Source: Acidovorax sp. 107
GTDB taxonomy: Bacteria > Pseudomonadota > Gammaproteobacteria > Burkholderiales > Burkholderiaceae_C
NCBI RefSeq assembly: GCF_003058055.1
Contig: NZ_QBTZ01000001.1
Location: forward strand, 3,428,001-3,492,000
Direction: 5' to 3'
DNA: 64,000 nucleotides
Positions 19,839-27,043 of the stretch are shown here, one piece after another (positions within the stretch are counted from its first letter, which is position 1; each line of letters begins with the position of its first letter). Position numbers and translations under genes: made by a program. Under the pieces are notes generated by a model. That model saw only the letters and a program-made list of their open reading frames with translations, made no database searches and was not told the DNA's origin.

Positions 19839-19950
19839 AGTCCTATTCCTATCTCAAAGATAAGCGATAGGACGGGACCGGGGAATCAGGGGGCTATCTC
19901 ACTCTTATGCCCCACTCCGGCCAAGGCAGCCCCTCTCAACAAGCGTCATG

Positions 19951-19973
19951 AAAAAAGCCAGCTTGCGCTGGCT
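19951..19973 (-). terminator. Rho-independent terminator of the RRM protein gene
   Basis: Minus strand: AGCCAGC, loop GCAA, GCTGGCT, then TTTTTT. It lies just beyond the stop at 19996, and about 50 bases from the IS end. Confidence 0.85.
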
Positions 19974-19995
19974 CTTGTGGGTGATCAGTCAACGA

Positions 19996-20310
19996 TCAAT
20001 AGCTGTTGCGACGGGAATCTCCGTAGCCGCCGCCGTAGCCACCACTACGGGGCGGACGGGCTTCCATCGGGCGAGCAACGTTGACGGTCAGGTCACGACC
20101 CCCGATATTCTTGCCATGCATAGCCTGGATAGCCGCCTCGGCTTCCGTACCGCTCGACATCTCGACAAAGCCAAAGCCTTTCGAGCGACCTGTGTCGCGC
20201 TCCATCATGACCTTGGCCGATTGGACTTGGCCAAAGGGAGAAAACTGTTGGTGCAGATCGTCGTCGCGAACCGAGTAAGACAGGTTGCCGATATAAAGCT
20301 TGTTGCTCAT
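19996..20310 (-). CDS. Small glycine-tailed RRM RNA-binding protein
   Basis: 104 residues from ATG 20310. One RNA-recognition motif occupies residues about 3-82: RNP2 LYIGNL at the start and RNP1 KGFGFVEM in the middle, with the aromatic residues that stack on RNA present. The tail is Gly/Arg/Tyr-rich (RSGGYGGGYGDSRRNSY), like cold-induced RNA-binding proteins of cyanobacteria and proteobacteria. It is the last gene of a three-gene minus-strand set with IF-1 and a small unknown protein, 64 bases after IF-1, which suggests a role in translation or RNA folding under stress or cold. It ends at a clear terminator. Confidence 0.93.
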   Translation of the reverse strand: MSNKLYIGNLSYSVRDDDLHQQFSPFGQVQSAKVMMERDTGRSKGFGFVEMSSGTEAEAAIQAMHGKNIGGRDLTVNVARPMEARPPRSGGYGGGYGDSRRNSY

Positions 20311-20374
20311 TTTGAGCCTTTCAAAAAAGTGCCCTGCAAAGTGGGGGCGCAGGTTAAAACAGTTGTGAGTGAAA

Positions 20375-20644
20375 TCAGTGCTTGCGCTTGAAAGCGGGCG
20401 CACCCGCAGAGCGAGGCTGACGGTTTTCGATGTGGCGGAAGGTGATCCGGCCTTTGGTGAGGTCGTAGGGGGACATCTCCAGCGTGACGTTGTCGCCCGC
20501 CAGAATCCGGATTCGGTGCTTGCGCATCTTGCCGCCGGTATAGGCAATCAATTTGTGGCCATTGTCCAAGGTCACTCGGTAGCGAGTGTCAGGCAGCATT
20601 TCATCCACCTTGCCGTTCATTTCGATGAGTTCTTCCTTGGCCAT
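20375..20644 (-). CDS. infA: Translation initiation factor IF-1
   Basis: 89 residues, against 72 for the E. coli protein. The S1-like OB fold is complete: [64 protein letters not shown]. The extra 17 residues are a basic tail ([15 protein letters not shown]). AAGGAGG sits five bases before ATG 20644. IF-1 binds the 30S A site during initiation. It is not in a ribosomal protein operon here, so it is probably the second infA copy that many betaproteobacteria carry. Its pairing with an RRM protein hints at condition-specific translation. Confidence 0.96.
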   Translation of the reverse strand: MAKEELIEMNGKVDEMLPDTRYRVTLDNGHKLIAYTGGKMRKHRIRILAGDNVTLEMSPYDLTKGRITFRHIENRQPRSAGAPAFKRKH

Positions 20645-20666
20645 AGAGCCTCCTTGAAGTTGCGGT

Positions 20667-20903
20667 TTACGCCAGAGAGGCGGGATTGACTAGCCAGTTA
20701 CGACCTTGCGTGGCGGCATACATCAGGGCGCTGTCTTGCGTCTTGAACTCGGGCTTGAAGGTGTAGACCCGGTCATGTGTCTGGCTTCCTCGCCCACTCT
20801 TGATGGAGAGCAAGGCGGTGTGTTGATCGCCACCATGAGCACGGCTAAGCGGTGTGATCCGGAACTTACCGACGGCGAACGAATGGGTGTTTACAAATGA
20901 CAT
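20667..20903 (-). CDS. Small conserved-looking protein of unknown function upstream of infA
   Basis: 78 residues from ATG 20903 (an upstream TTG at 20912 would add three residues). Sequence highlights: [55 protein letters not shown]. It is soluble and basic with no signal. It is 22 bases upstream of infA on the same strand, so likely the first gene of the infA-RRM unit. I recognise no domain. Confidence 0.6.
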   Translation of the reverse strand: MSFVNTHSFAVGKFRITPLSRAHGGDQHTALLSIKSGRGSQTHDRVYTFKPEFKTQDSALMYAATQGRNWLVNPASLA

Positions 20904-21395
20904 TAAAAACAATGGTGCTCGGGCGCGTGTAGCCCGGATTCATGCCGTCACGATGAGCAACGAAGCATGGGCAAAAACGACTGCGTGAAAGTCGTTAAAT
21001 TGAAGCTTGCCTAGGGAAAAGTCAGACCACCGAAGAGCCCACAGTGACGTGGTGTGCGGTGGAGGTGTGCGGTTTTGGGGTACCGCTGCCCAGATCGAAC
21101 CTGCTTGCAGCGCGAGTAAGCAAAAGCTGCTGCAACGGAACTAATGTAGGGCGCTTAGGCCTTCTGAACAAGAGATTTCTGAATAATTTTGAAAAGGACT
21201 AGCGACAGTATCGGATACGTATGACAGCTTGTAGCCGGTAGCCCCCATTCGTGACCGAGATGCGAACGGCTGCAATCGCTGCAAAGCCGCCAAAGAATCC
21301 ACGTGGATCGCTTCTCGCAAGTTTGTAGTGCGGGCCAAAAATTCTGGAACTTCCGGGGGGCATGAAGCAGAGCTTTCGGTCACCCCTTCGCCCAT
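20904..21395. other. Gap of about 490 bases without a recognised gene
   Basis: It should hold the promoter of the small protein-infA-RRM unit. Short ORFs lack ribosome sites. No RNA family was recognised. Confidence 0.4.
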
Positions 21396-21422
21396 AGAAA
21401 AAGCCCGGCACAAGCCGGGCTT
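21396..21422 (-). terminator. Rho-independent terminator of the tannase-family gene
   Basis: Minus strand: AAGCCCGGC, loop TTGT, GCCGGGCTT, then TTTC. It is about 20 bases after the stop at 21441. Confidence 0.85.
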
Positions 21423-21440
21423 CTCACTTTCAGGTGGCCA

Positions 21441-23180
21441 TCACTTACAGCTAAAACTGCTCGCACTCTCCACATCCCCCGTGCCGTTGTAGCGGGCCAC
21501 CTTGGGGTACACGCACAGCGGCCGGGTGCGGTTGGCGGACCAGCTGGCGGGCAGCTCGGTGTTGACCACATTGGCGCCTGCGCCGCGTGCCTTGGCGGTG
21601 ACGCTGTCGGGGGCCTTGCCTTGCTCCACCCAGGCGACCAGCGGGGCCAGCATGTCGAACTGATCGGTGGCGGGGCCGCCGGAGCAGTGGTTCATGCCGG
21701 GCACCAGGAACAGGCGGGCAAAGGCGTCGGCCTTGCCGCTGTGGTTGGCCTGCAGGCGGTCCATCCAGTTGGCGGTGTCCATGGGCGAGAACACGCCGTC
21801 GGCCACGCCGTGGAAGACGATCATCTTGGCGCCCCGGTTCTTCAGGGTGCTCAGGTCCGTCTCGTTGGGCGGGGTCATGTATGACCAGGGCGACTCGGTG
21901 TAGGTGGTGTTGGTGGCGAACATCTTGGGGTAGTCGGTCTCCATGCTGAAGTTCAGCGCGTACTGCATGCCGGGGATGGCGGTGAACGCAGCCACGCTGG
22001 ATGGGGGCGAGGTGAAGATGAAGGCCACCGCACCCGCGTCACGCGTGGCGGGGGCGCCAAAGTGCCACGACGCAAAGTTGGCGCCGGCAACGCCGGGGTC
22101 CCACCAGGTGCCGGCGTACTGCGCTTCGCCCTTGCTGTTCTTGGGGCCCGCAAAGATGCTGGCCAGCACACCCTTTTGCTCGCTGGTGATGCAGCTGCCG
22201 TCGCGCGCGCCGGTGCAGGTGGGCACGTCGGTCTGCAGGTTGAAGGCGGTCTGGCAGGCGGCCACGTCGTTGACCTGGCCGTCGGTGGCGCCGTCCAGCG
22301 CGTCGCACTTGGCGACGATCTTGCTGCTGATGAGCTTGAACTCGGCCGGGCTCACAGCGGTGGTCAGGTCGGGCAGGCCGCTGGCGTCCTTGGTGGATAC
22401 CTTGGCGTATTGCTGGGCCTTCCACAGCTGCGTGGTGGCGGCCTTGGGCAGGTGAAAGCCGGGGTTGCCCGCCAGGATGCCGTCGTACTGCTCGGCATAG
22501 CGCGATGCGCCCACCATGGCGTGGCGGCCGCCGTTGGAGCAGCCGGCCAGGTACGAGCGGTCGGGCGCCTTGCCGTAGGCGCTCTTGATGAGGTTCTTGG
22601 CCATGGGGGTGAGGGTGCCCACGGCCTGGTAGCCGTAGTCCAGCCGGGCCTGCGGGTCCACGCCAAAGAACGGGGTGGGCGCGCCGTGGCCTGCGTCAGA
22701 GCTGAGCACCGCAAAGCCTTGCACCAGGCCGGGCGCCACGGGGGCACCACCGCTCACCGAGCCCAGCGCAAGCACTACGCTGCCGTCCAGGCCGCCGTTG
22801 GCCTGGTGCAGAAAGCGGCCGTTCCACTCCACGGGCAGGCGCATTTCAAAACCAATGGCGTAGCTGGCGCCGTCCACGGGGCCGGTGCGCTCTTTCATCT
22901 TGCCTTTGACGAGGCAGTGCGCGGGCGCCTGGGTGGTCACGCCCTGCAGCGTCAGCGGGCCGGCGGGCACTTGCTCGGCCGAGGTGATGCGCGTGTCGGG
23001 CAACGCCAGGCTGCTGGCCAGCGTGGCGCACGACTGCAGTGTGGCGGGGGTGGCAGCGGAGAGCTGGGGCAGGGCGGCATCGGACGAGCCGCCGCAGCCC
23101 ATGAGCAAGGCGGCGGCTGCGGCCGAGAGTGCCAGGGGGTGGTGGGCACGCATCCGGTTTCTTCTCATCTTCAAGCGCAT
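21441..23180 (-). CDS. Tannase/feruloyl esterase-family lipoprotein hydrolase
   Basis: 579 residues from ATG 23180 (GGAG eight bases upstream). The N-terminus is a lipoprotein signal ending in LLMGCGG, so the enzyme is probably membrane-anchored in the periplasm or outer membrane. Catalytic Ser lies in AGCSNGGRH, Asp in FHGVADGVFSP and His in PGMNHCSGGP; the calcium-type loop CDALDGATDGQVND is present. The family cleaves aromatic esters: gallates, feruloyl/chlorogenate esters and, in one Ideonella enzyme, the polyester monomer MHET. Neighbouring feruloyl-CoA synthase favours release of hydroxycinnamates from plant esters. Exact substrate is not determinable. Confidence 0.93.
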   Translation of the reverse strand: MRLKMRRNRMRAHHPLALSAAAAALLMGCGGSSDAALPQLSAATPATLQSCATLASSLALPDTRITSAEQVPAGPLTLQGVTTQAPAHCLVKGKMKERTGPVDGASYAIGFEMRLPVEWNGRFLHQANGGLDGSVVLALGSVSGGAPVAPGLVQGFAVLSSDAGHGAPTPFFGVDPQARLDYGYQAVGTLTPMAKNLIKSAYGKAPDRSYLAGCSNGGRHAMVGASRYAEQYDGILAGNPGFHLPKAATTQLWKAQQYAKVSTKDASGLPDLTTAVSPAEFKLISSKIVAKCDALDGATDGQVNDVAACQTAFNLQTDVPTCTGARDGSCITSEQKGVLASIFAGPKNSKGEAQYAGTWWDPGVAGANFASWHFGAPATRDAGAVAFIFTSPPSSVAAFTAIPGMQYALNFSMETDYPKMFATNTTYTESPWSYMTPPNETDLSTLKNRGAKMIVFHGVADGVFSPMDTANWMDRLQANHSGKADAFARLFLVPGMNHCSGGPATDQFDMLAPLVAWVEQGKAPDSVTAKARGAGANVVNTELPASWSANRTRPLCVYPKVARYNGTGDVESASSFSCK

Positions 23181-23306
23181 GGTGTTGTCTCCAGTGGTTT
23201 TTTTGAGGCGCAAGGAACCCCGCAACGTGGCCTCAACACGCTGTGGGTGGGAGATGGATGAAGCTTGTGTTTTGCTACTGAATCAGGAGCTGCTGGCGCA
23301 AATGAA

Positions 23307-25034
23307 TCATGCGCTTGCGGCCTCCTGGGGCCTGAATTCAAACGCCTGGGCAATGCGCTGGCGCAGGATGGCGGTGCGCAGATCGAACTCGGGCAGCACC
23401 CACTGGGCGAAGGCCTGGGCGGGTGGGGTCCAGCGGTCTGTGGCGGCCGTGGATTGTTCCGCGCGGTGGGGGCGGGCGGCGCCGATCTGGGCCCAGGCCC
23501 ATTCCAGCAGCACCAGAGCCACGGCGCGCAGGTAGTCGTCGGCCACCCAGTAGGGCAGTTCGGGGTCGGACTGGGCGGCAATCGCCAGGGTCTGCGTGAT
23601 CTCCACCAGGGCATGGCGGCGAGCGCTGGCGGCGGCGCTGGGGGCTGCGCCGGGCAGTGTGGTCAGCAGCGTTGCCAGGCCTTGGCCGCCATCGGCCAGC
23701 ACCTTGCGCACCAGCAGGTCGATGGCCTGGATCTCGTTGGTGCCCTCGTAGATCATGGCCACGCGCGCGTCGCGCACGATCTGCTCGATGCCCCATTCAC
23801 GCACATAGCCGTGGCCGCCAAACACCTGCAGGCAGGCGCTGGCGCCGTGAAAGGCCTGGTCGGTGAGTGCAGCCTTGAGCACGGGCGTGACCAGCGCGCA
23901 CCAGCGCTGCGCGGCGGCGCGTTCGCCGGCGTCGGTGCTGTGTTTGGCCACATCGAGTTGCAGGGCCGTGTGGTAGGCCAGCACGCGGCCGCCGTCGATC
24001 CAGGCGCGCTGCGTGTGCAGGATGCGGCGGATGGCAGGGTGGTCTTGAATGAGGCTGGTGTCCTTGGCGCCGGGCGCGCGCATCTGGCGGCGCTCTGCGG
24101 CGTAGGCGCTGGCCTTTTGCCACGCGGCTTCCAGCAGGCCAATGCCTTGCAGGCCCACGTGCAGGCGGGCGGCGTTCATCATCACGAACATGGCGTTCAG
24201 GCCCTTGTTCGGCTCGCCCACCAGCCAGCCGGTGGCGTCGTCAAAGCGCATCACGCAGGTGGGGCTGCCGTGCAGGCCCATCTTTTCTTCGATGCGCTCG
24301 CAGACCACGGCGTTGTGGCTTCCATCCTGAAGAATCTTGGGCACCAGGAACAGCGACAGGCCCTTGGGCCCCGCAGGCGCATCGGGCAGGCGGGCCAGCA
24401 CCAGGTGCACGATGTTGTCCGTCAGGTCGTGTTCGCCGCCGGAGATAAAAATCTTGCTGCCGTTCACCCGCGCGCTGCCGTCGGGCTGGGGCACGCCGCG
24501 TGTGCGCACCAGCCCCAGGTCGCTGCCCGCGTGGGCTTCGGTCAGGCACATGGTGGCCAGCCATTCGCCGGTGGCGACCTTCTCCAGGTACTGCGCCTTG
24601 AGTTCGTCGCTGGCGTGGTGCTTGATGCATTCGTACGCGCCGTGCAGCAGGCCGGGGGCCATGGTCCAGCCGTGGTTGGCACCGGCCAGCCATTCAAACA
24701 GCACACACTCCAGCACCGCAGGCAGGCCCTGGCCGCCATCGTCGGGCGCGCAAGACAGCGACGGCCAGCCCGCTTGCCAAAAGGCCTGGTACGCATCGCG
24801 AAAACCTGCGGGTGTGTGCACGCGTCCACCGTCAAAGCGGCAGCCTTCTTCGTCGCCGCTGCGCTGCAGCGGGGCGATGGCGCTGTCCACAAACTTGGCC
24901 GCCTCGTCCAGCACCTGGGCCGCCAGGTCGCCGTCGGTATCCACAAACGGTGCCAGGCCCTGCCAGCGCGTGGGCGCCTTCAGCACGGTGGTCAGCAGGT
25001 GCTGGATGTCGGCAAGGGTCTGGCGGGCTTGCAT
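23307..25034 (-). CDS. Acyl-CoA dehydrogenase (long DmdC/FadE-like type)
   Basis: 575 residues, the length of the subgroup that carries an extra C-terminal domain. Core motifs: LATMCLTEAHAGSDLGLV for FAD/substrate, NGSKIFISGGEHD, the LQVFGGHGYVREWGIEQ region, and MIYEGTNEIQAIDLL near the position of the catalytic glutamate. It oxidises an acyl-CoA to the 2-enoyl-CoA with electron-transfer flavoprotein as acceptor. Here it could introduce the double bond in dihydro-cinnamoyl-CoA (phenylpropionate) before the hydratase. It lies in line with the Bug protein, SDR, fcs and hydratase genes; the R1 repeat just upstream suggests its own promoter. Confidence 0.93.
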   Translation of the reverse strand: MQARQTLADIQHLLTTVLKAPTRWQGLAPFVDTDGDLAAQVLDEAAKFVDSAIAPLQRSGDEEGCRFDGGRVHTPAGFRDAYQAFWQAGWPSLSCAPDDGGQGLPAVLECVLFEWLAGANHGWTMAPGLLHGAYECIKHHASDELKAQYLEKVATGEWLATMCLTEAHAGSDLGLVRTRGVPQPDGSARVNGSKIFISGGEHDLTDNIVHLVLARLPDAPAGPKGLSLFLVPKILQDGSHNAVVCERIEEKMGLHGSPTCVMRFDDATGWLVGEPNKGLNAMFVMMNAARLHVGLQGIGLLEAAWQKASAYAAERRQMRAPGAKDTSLIQDHPAIRRILHTQRAWIDGGRVLAYHTALQLDVAKHSTDAGERAAAQRWCALVTPVLKAALTDQAFHGASACLQVFGGHGYVREWGIEQIVRDARVAMIYEGTNEIQAIDLLVRKVLADGGQGLATLLTTLPGAAPSAAASARRHALVEITQTLAIAAQSDPELPYWVADDYLRAVALVLLEWAWAQIGAARPHRAEQSTAATDRWTPPAQAFAQWVLPEFDLRTAILRQRIAQAFEFRPQEAASA

Positions 25035-25045
25035 GGTTTGCTCTC

Positions 25046-25096
25046 TTATTAGTAGCTGTCTGCGCTTGTTGAATGGGCGCTAGCGGCTGTTTTCTT
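25046..25096 (+). repeat. R1 repeat copy c
   Basis: TTATTAGTAGCTGTCTGCGC, then TTGTTGAATGGGCGCTAGCG and GCTGTTTTCTTG. It occupies the 5' flank of the acyl-CoA dehydrogenase gene. Confidence 0.75.
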
Positions 25097-25157
25097 GTAT
25101 TTTTTGCCATGCGGCAGCCCGGACTGGGGTCAGTCCGGACCTGCGGCGCAGGAGGGA

Positions 25158-26147
25158 TCAGGACTCTGCGGTGAAGCCGATCTTCTTGATCAGCGGGCCC
25201 CAGCTGTCGTACTCGGCCTTTTGCCAGCGGGCCTGTTCTTCAGGGGTGGAGCCATGGGGCATCAGGCCCACGATGGCCAGGCTGTCGATGACCGACTTTT
25301 CCTTCAGCGCAGCGTTGATGGCAGCGTTGGCAGCAGCAATCACCGGCTTGGGCGTGGCGGCCGGGGCGTAGAAGCCAAACCATTCTTCGGTGGTCAGCTC
25401 AGGGAAGCCTTGCTCGGCAAACGTGGGCACGTCGGGCACGTACTGCGAGCGCTTGGGGCCCGAGGTGGCCAGGATGCGCAGCTTGCCCGCCTTGTAGTTG
25501 GCGATGAAGTCACCGTGCGGCGTGAACATGGCCGCCACCTGGCCGCCCACCACGTCCGTCACGCCGGGAATGGAGCCGCGGTAGGGCACGTGGCGCAGGT
25601 CCACGCCGCTGTTGATGCCCAGCAGCGCGCCCAGGAAGTGGGGAGTGGAGCCTGCACCGGGCGAGCCGTAGCTGGCGTCCTTGGGGTTGGCCTTGGCCCA
25701 GGCCAGGAAGTCCTTCACCGTCTTGACGCTGGCGGGCACCATGGGGCCCACGGCCAGGCCGTGGTGCATGATGGCTGCGATCGACACAGGCGCGAAGTCC
25801 TTGTCGGAGTAGTTCATCTTGCTGTAGATGTGCGGGTAGTTGGCGAGGGCCGACACCTGCGCCACGGCCAGCACCGAGCCGTCAGCGGGCGCTGCCTTGA
25901 GCGTCTCCAGCGCAATGCGGCCGCCTGCGCCGGGCTTGTTTTCCACCACGCCAGGGTTCTTGCTGAACGCGCTGCCAGCCCATTTCTCGGCCACGCGGCG
26001 GGCCACGGTGTCGCCCGAGCTGCCGGCGGGGAAGCCGAAGTACACCTTCACCTGGTCCACCTGGGCATGGGCGGCAAAGGGGTGGAAGGCGCCCAGCGCG
26101 GCGCTGGCGCCAAGGGCCTGAACAAATTGACGGCGGGTGGTGGTCAT
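25158..26147 (-). CDS. Tripartite tricarboxylate transporter-type (Bug) periplasmic binding protein
   Basis: 329 residues from ATG 26147; AGGAG lies eight bases upstream. Signal sequence TTTRRQFVQALGASAALGAF with twin arginines suggests Tat export. Mature motifs of Bug proteins: YFGFPAGSSGDTVARRVAEK, VENKPGAGGRIALETLK, ASYGSPGAGSTPHFLGALL, HVPYRGSIPGVTDVVGGQV. These bind small carboxylates, often aromatic acids. No TctA/TctB membrane genes are present, the usual situation for the many orphan Bug proteins in Comamonadaceae and Bordetella. Its place in the island suggests capture of a hydroxycinnamate or benzoate. Confidence 0.93.
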   Translation of the reverse strand: MTTTRRQFVQALGASAALGAFHPFAAHAQVDQVKVYFGFPAGSSGDTVARRVAEKWAGSAFSKNPGVVENKPGAGGRIALETLKAAPADGSVLAVAQVSALANYPHIYSKMNYSDKDFAPVSIAAIMHHGLAVGPMVPASVKTVKDFLAWAKANPKDASYGSPGAGSTPHFLGALLGINSGVDLRHVPYRGSIPGVTDVVGGQVAAMFTPHGDFIANYKAGKLRILATSGPKRSQYVPDVPTFAEQGFPELTTEEWFGFYAPAATPKPVIAAANAAINAALKEKSVIDSLAIVGLMPHGSTPEEQARWQKAEYDSWGPLIKKIGFTAES

Positions 26148-26249
26148 GCTGATGTCTCCTGGTGTGTGTCTGACGGAAATCTCGGGGGTCAAGCTGGGGC
26201 GCTTGCGCGCCCTCTTGTTATTTGTTGGTTGAAGTGGTGCGCTCGTTGT

Positions 26250-27014
26250 TTACCGGGGCGCCATGCGCAGGGCTCCGTCCAGGCGAATGACTTCGCCGTT
26301 CAGGTGGCCGTTGGTCACGATATGGCAAGCCAGCTCGGCAAACTCTTCGGGTTTGCCCAGGCGTGGCGGGAAGGGGATGCTGGCCGCCAGCGACTCTTGC
26401 ACGGACTCGGGCAGCTCCTTCATCAGCGGCGTGGCAAACAGGCCGGGCGCCACGGTGCACACGCGGATGGCGTGCTGCGCCAGGTCGCGCGCCATGGGCA
26501 GCGTCATGCCGGCCAGGCCCGCCTTGGAGGCGCTGTAGGCTTGCTGGCCCACCTGGCCGTCAAAGGCGGCCACCGATGCGGTGAACATCATCACGCCGCG
26601 CTCGCCGTTGTCCAGCGTGGGCAGCTTGCTGCAGGCGGCGGCAAACAGGCGGCTCACGTTGTAGCTGCCGATGAGGTTGATGTTGATCACGCGCACGAAG
26701 TCTTCGAGCGGTGCTGCGCTGCCGTCGCGCTGCACCACGCGCTTGGCGCTGCCGATGCCGGCCACGTTCATGAGGATGCGGGCGGGGCCATGAGCGGCGG
26801 CAGCCTTCTCCAGCGCAGCGGTCACGCTGGCGGCGTCAGTGATGTCGCAGGGGCAGGCTACGCCGCCAATTTCAGCGGCAACTTTTTCGGCCAGCTCGGC
26901 ATTGCGGTCGAGCACGGCCACCTTGGCGCCCAGGCGGGCCAGTTCGCGTGCGGTGGCCTCGCCAAGGCCCGATGCGCCGCCGGTCACGAGGGCGGCTTGT
27001 CCTTGAATCTGCAT
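26250..27014 (-). CDS. Short-chain dehydrogenase, 3-hydroxyacyl-CoA dehydrogenase-like
   Basis: 254 residues, classical SDR. NAD-binding [16 protein letters not shown] at residues 11-26, Asp in VLDRN (NAD rather than NADP), NVAGIG, and the Ser-Tyr-Lys set in [10 protein letters not shown] and AYSASKAGL. It most resembles type II 3-hydroxyacyl-CoA dehydrogenases (HSD10-like). Next to feruloyl-CoA synthase and a hydratase, the expected reaction is oxidation of 3-hydroxy-3-arylpropionyl-CoA to the 3-keto thioester. It is 29 bases after fcs on the same strand. Confidence 0.9.
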   Translation of the reverse strand: MQIQGQAALVTGGASGLGEATARELARLGAKVAVLDRNAELAEKVAAEIGGVACPCDITDAASVTAALEKAAAAHGPARILMNVAGIGSAKRVVQRDGSAAPLEDFVRVININLIGSYNVSRLFAAACSKLPTLDNGERGVMMFTASVAAFDGQVGQQAYSASKAGLAGMTLPMARDLAQHAIRVCTVAPGLFATPLMKELPESVQESLAASIPFPPRLGKPEEFAELACHIVTNGHLNGEVIRLDGALRMAPR

Positions 27015-27043
27015 GGTGGGTCTGTCCTGTTCGGGGTGGGGTT

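Larger units (their letters stand above)
18526..19901 (-). mobile_element. Complete IS3-family, IS2-group insertion sequence with target duplication
   Basis: About 1376 bp. Imperfect inverted ends both read TGA, then a CCCCC tract and ATTCCC inward: TGATGTTGCCCCC from 18526 and, on the minus strand, TGAGATAGCCCCC from 19901. Similarity continues to TCCTAT..CGC. Direct repeats CTCT (CTCTT if the first T is counted as target) flank it at 18522-18525/6 and 19902-19905/6, consistent with the 3-5 bp duplication of this family. Inside are overlapping orfA and orfB and an A7G frameshift site. Both frames are open, so the copy looks functional and recent. It inserted about 50 bp from the terminator of the RRM gene. 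Confidence 0.9.

Noticed and set aside
21141..21413. A 90-codon minus-strand ORF beside the tannase terminator
   Set aside because: It begins inside the terminator hairpin of the upstream gene, lacks a ribosome site and has no recognisable product.
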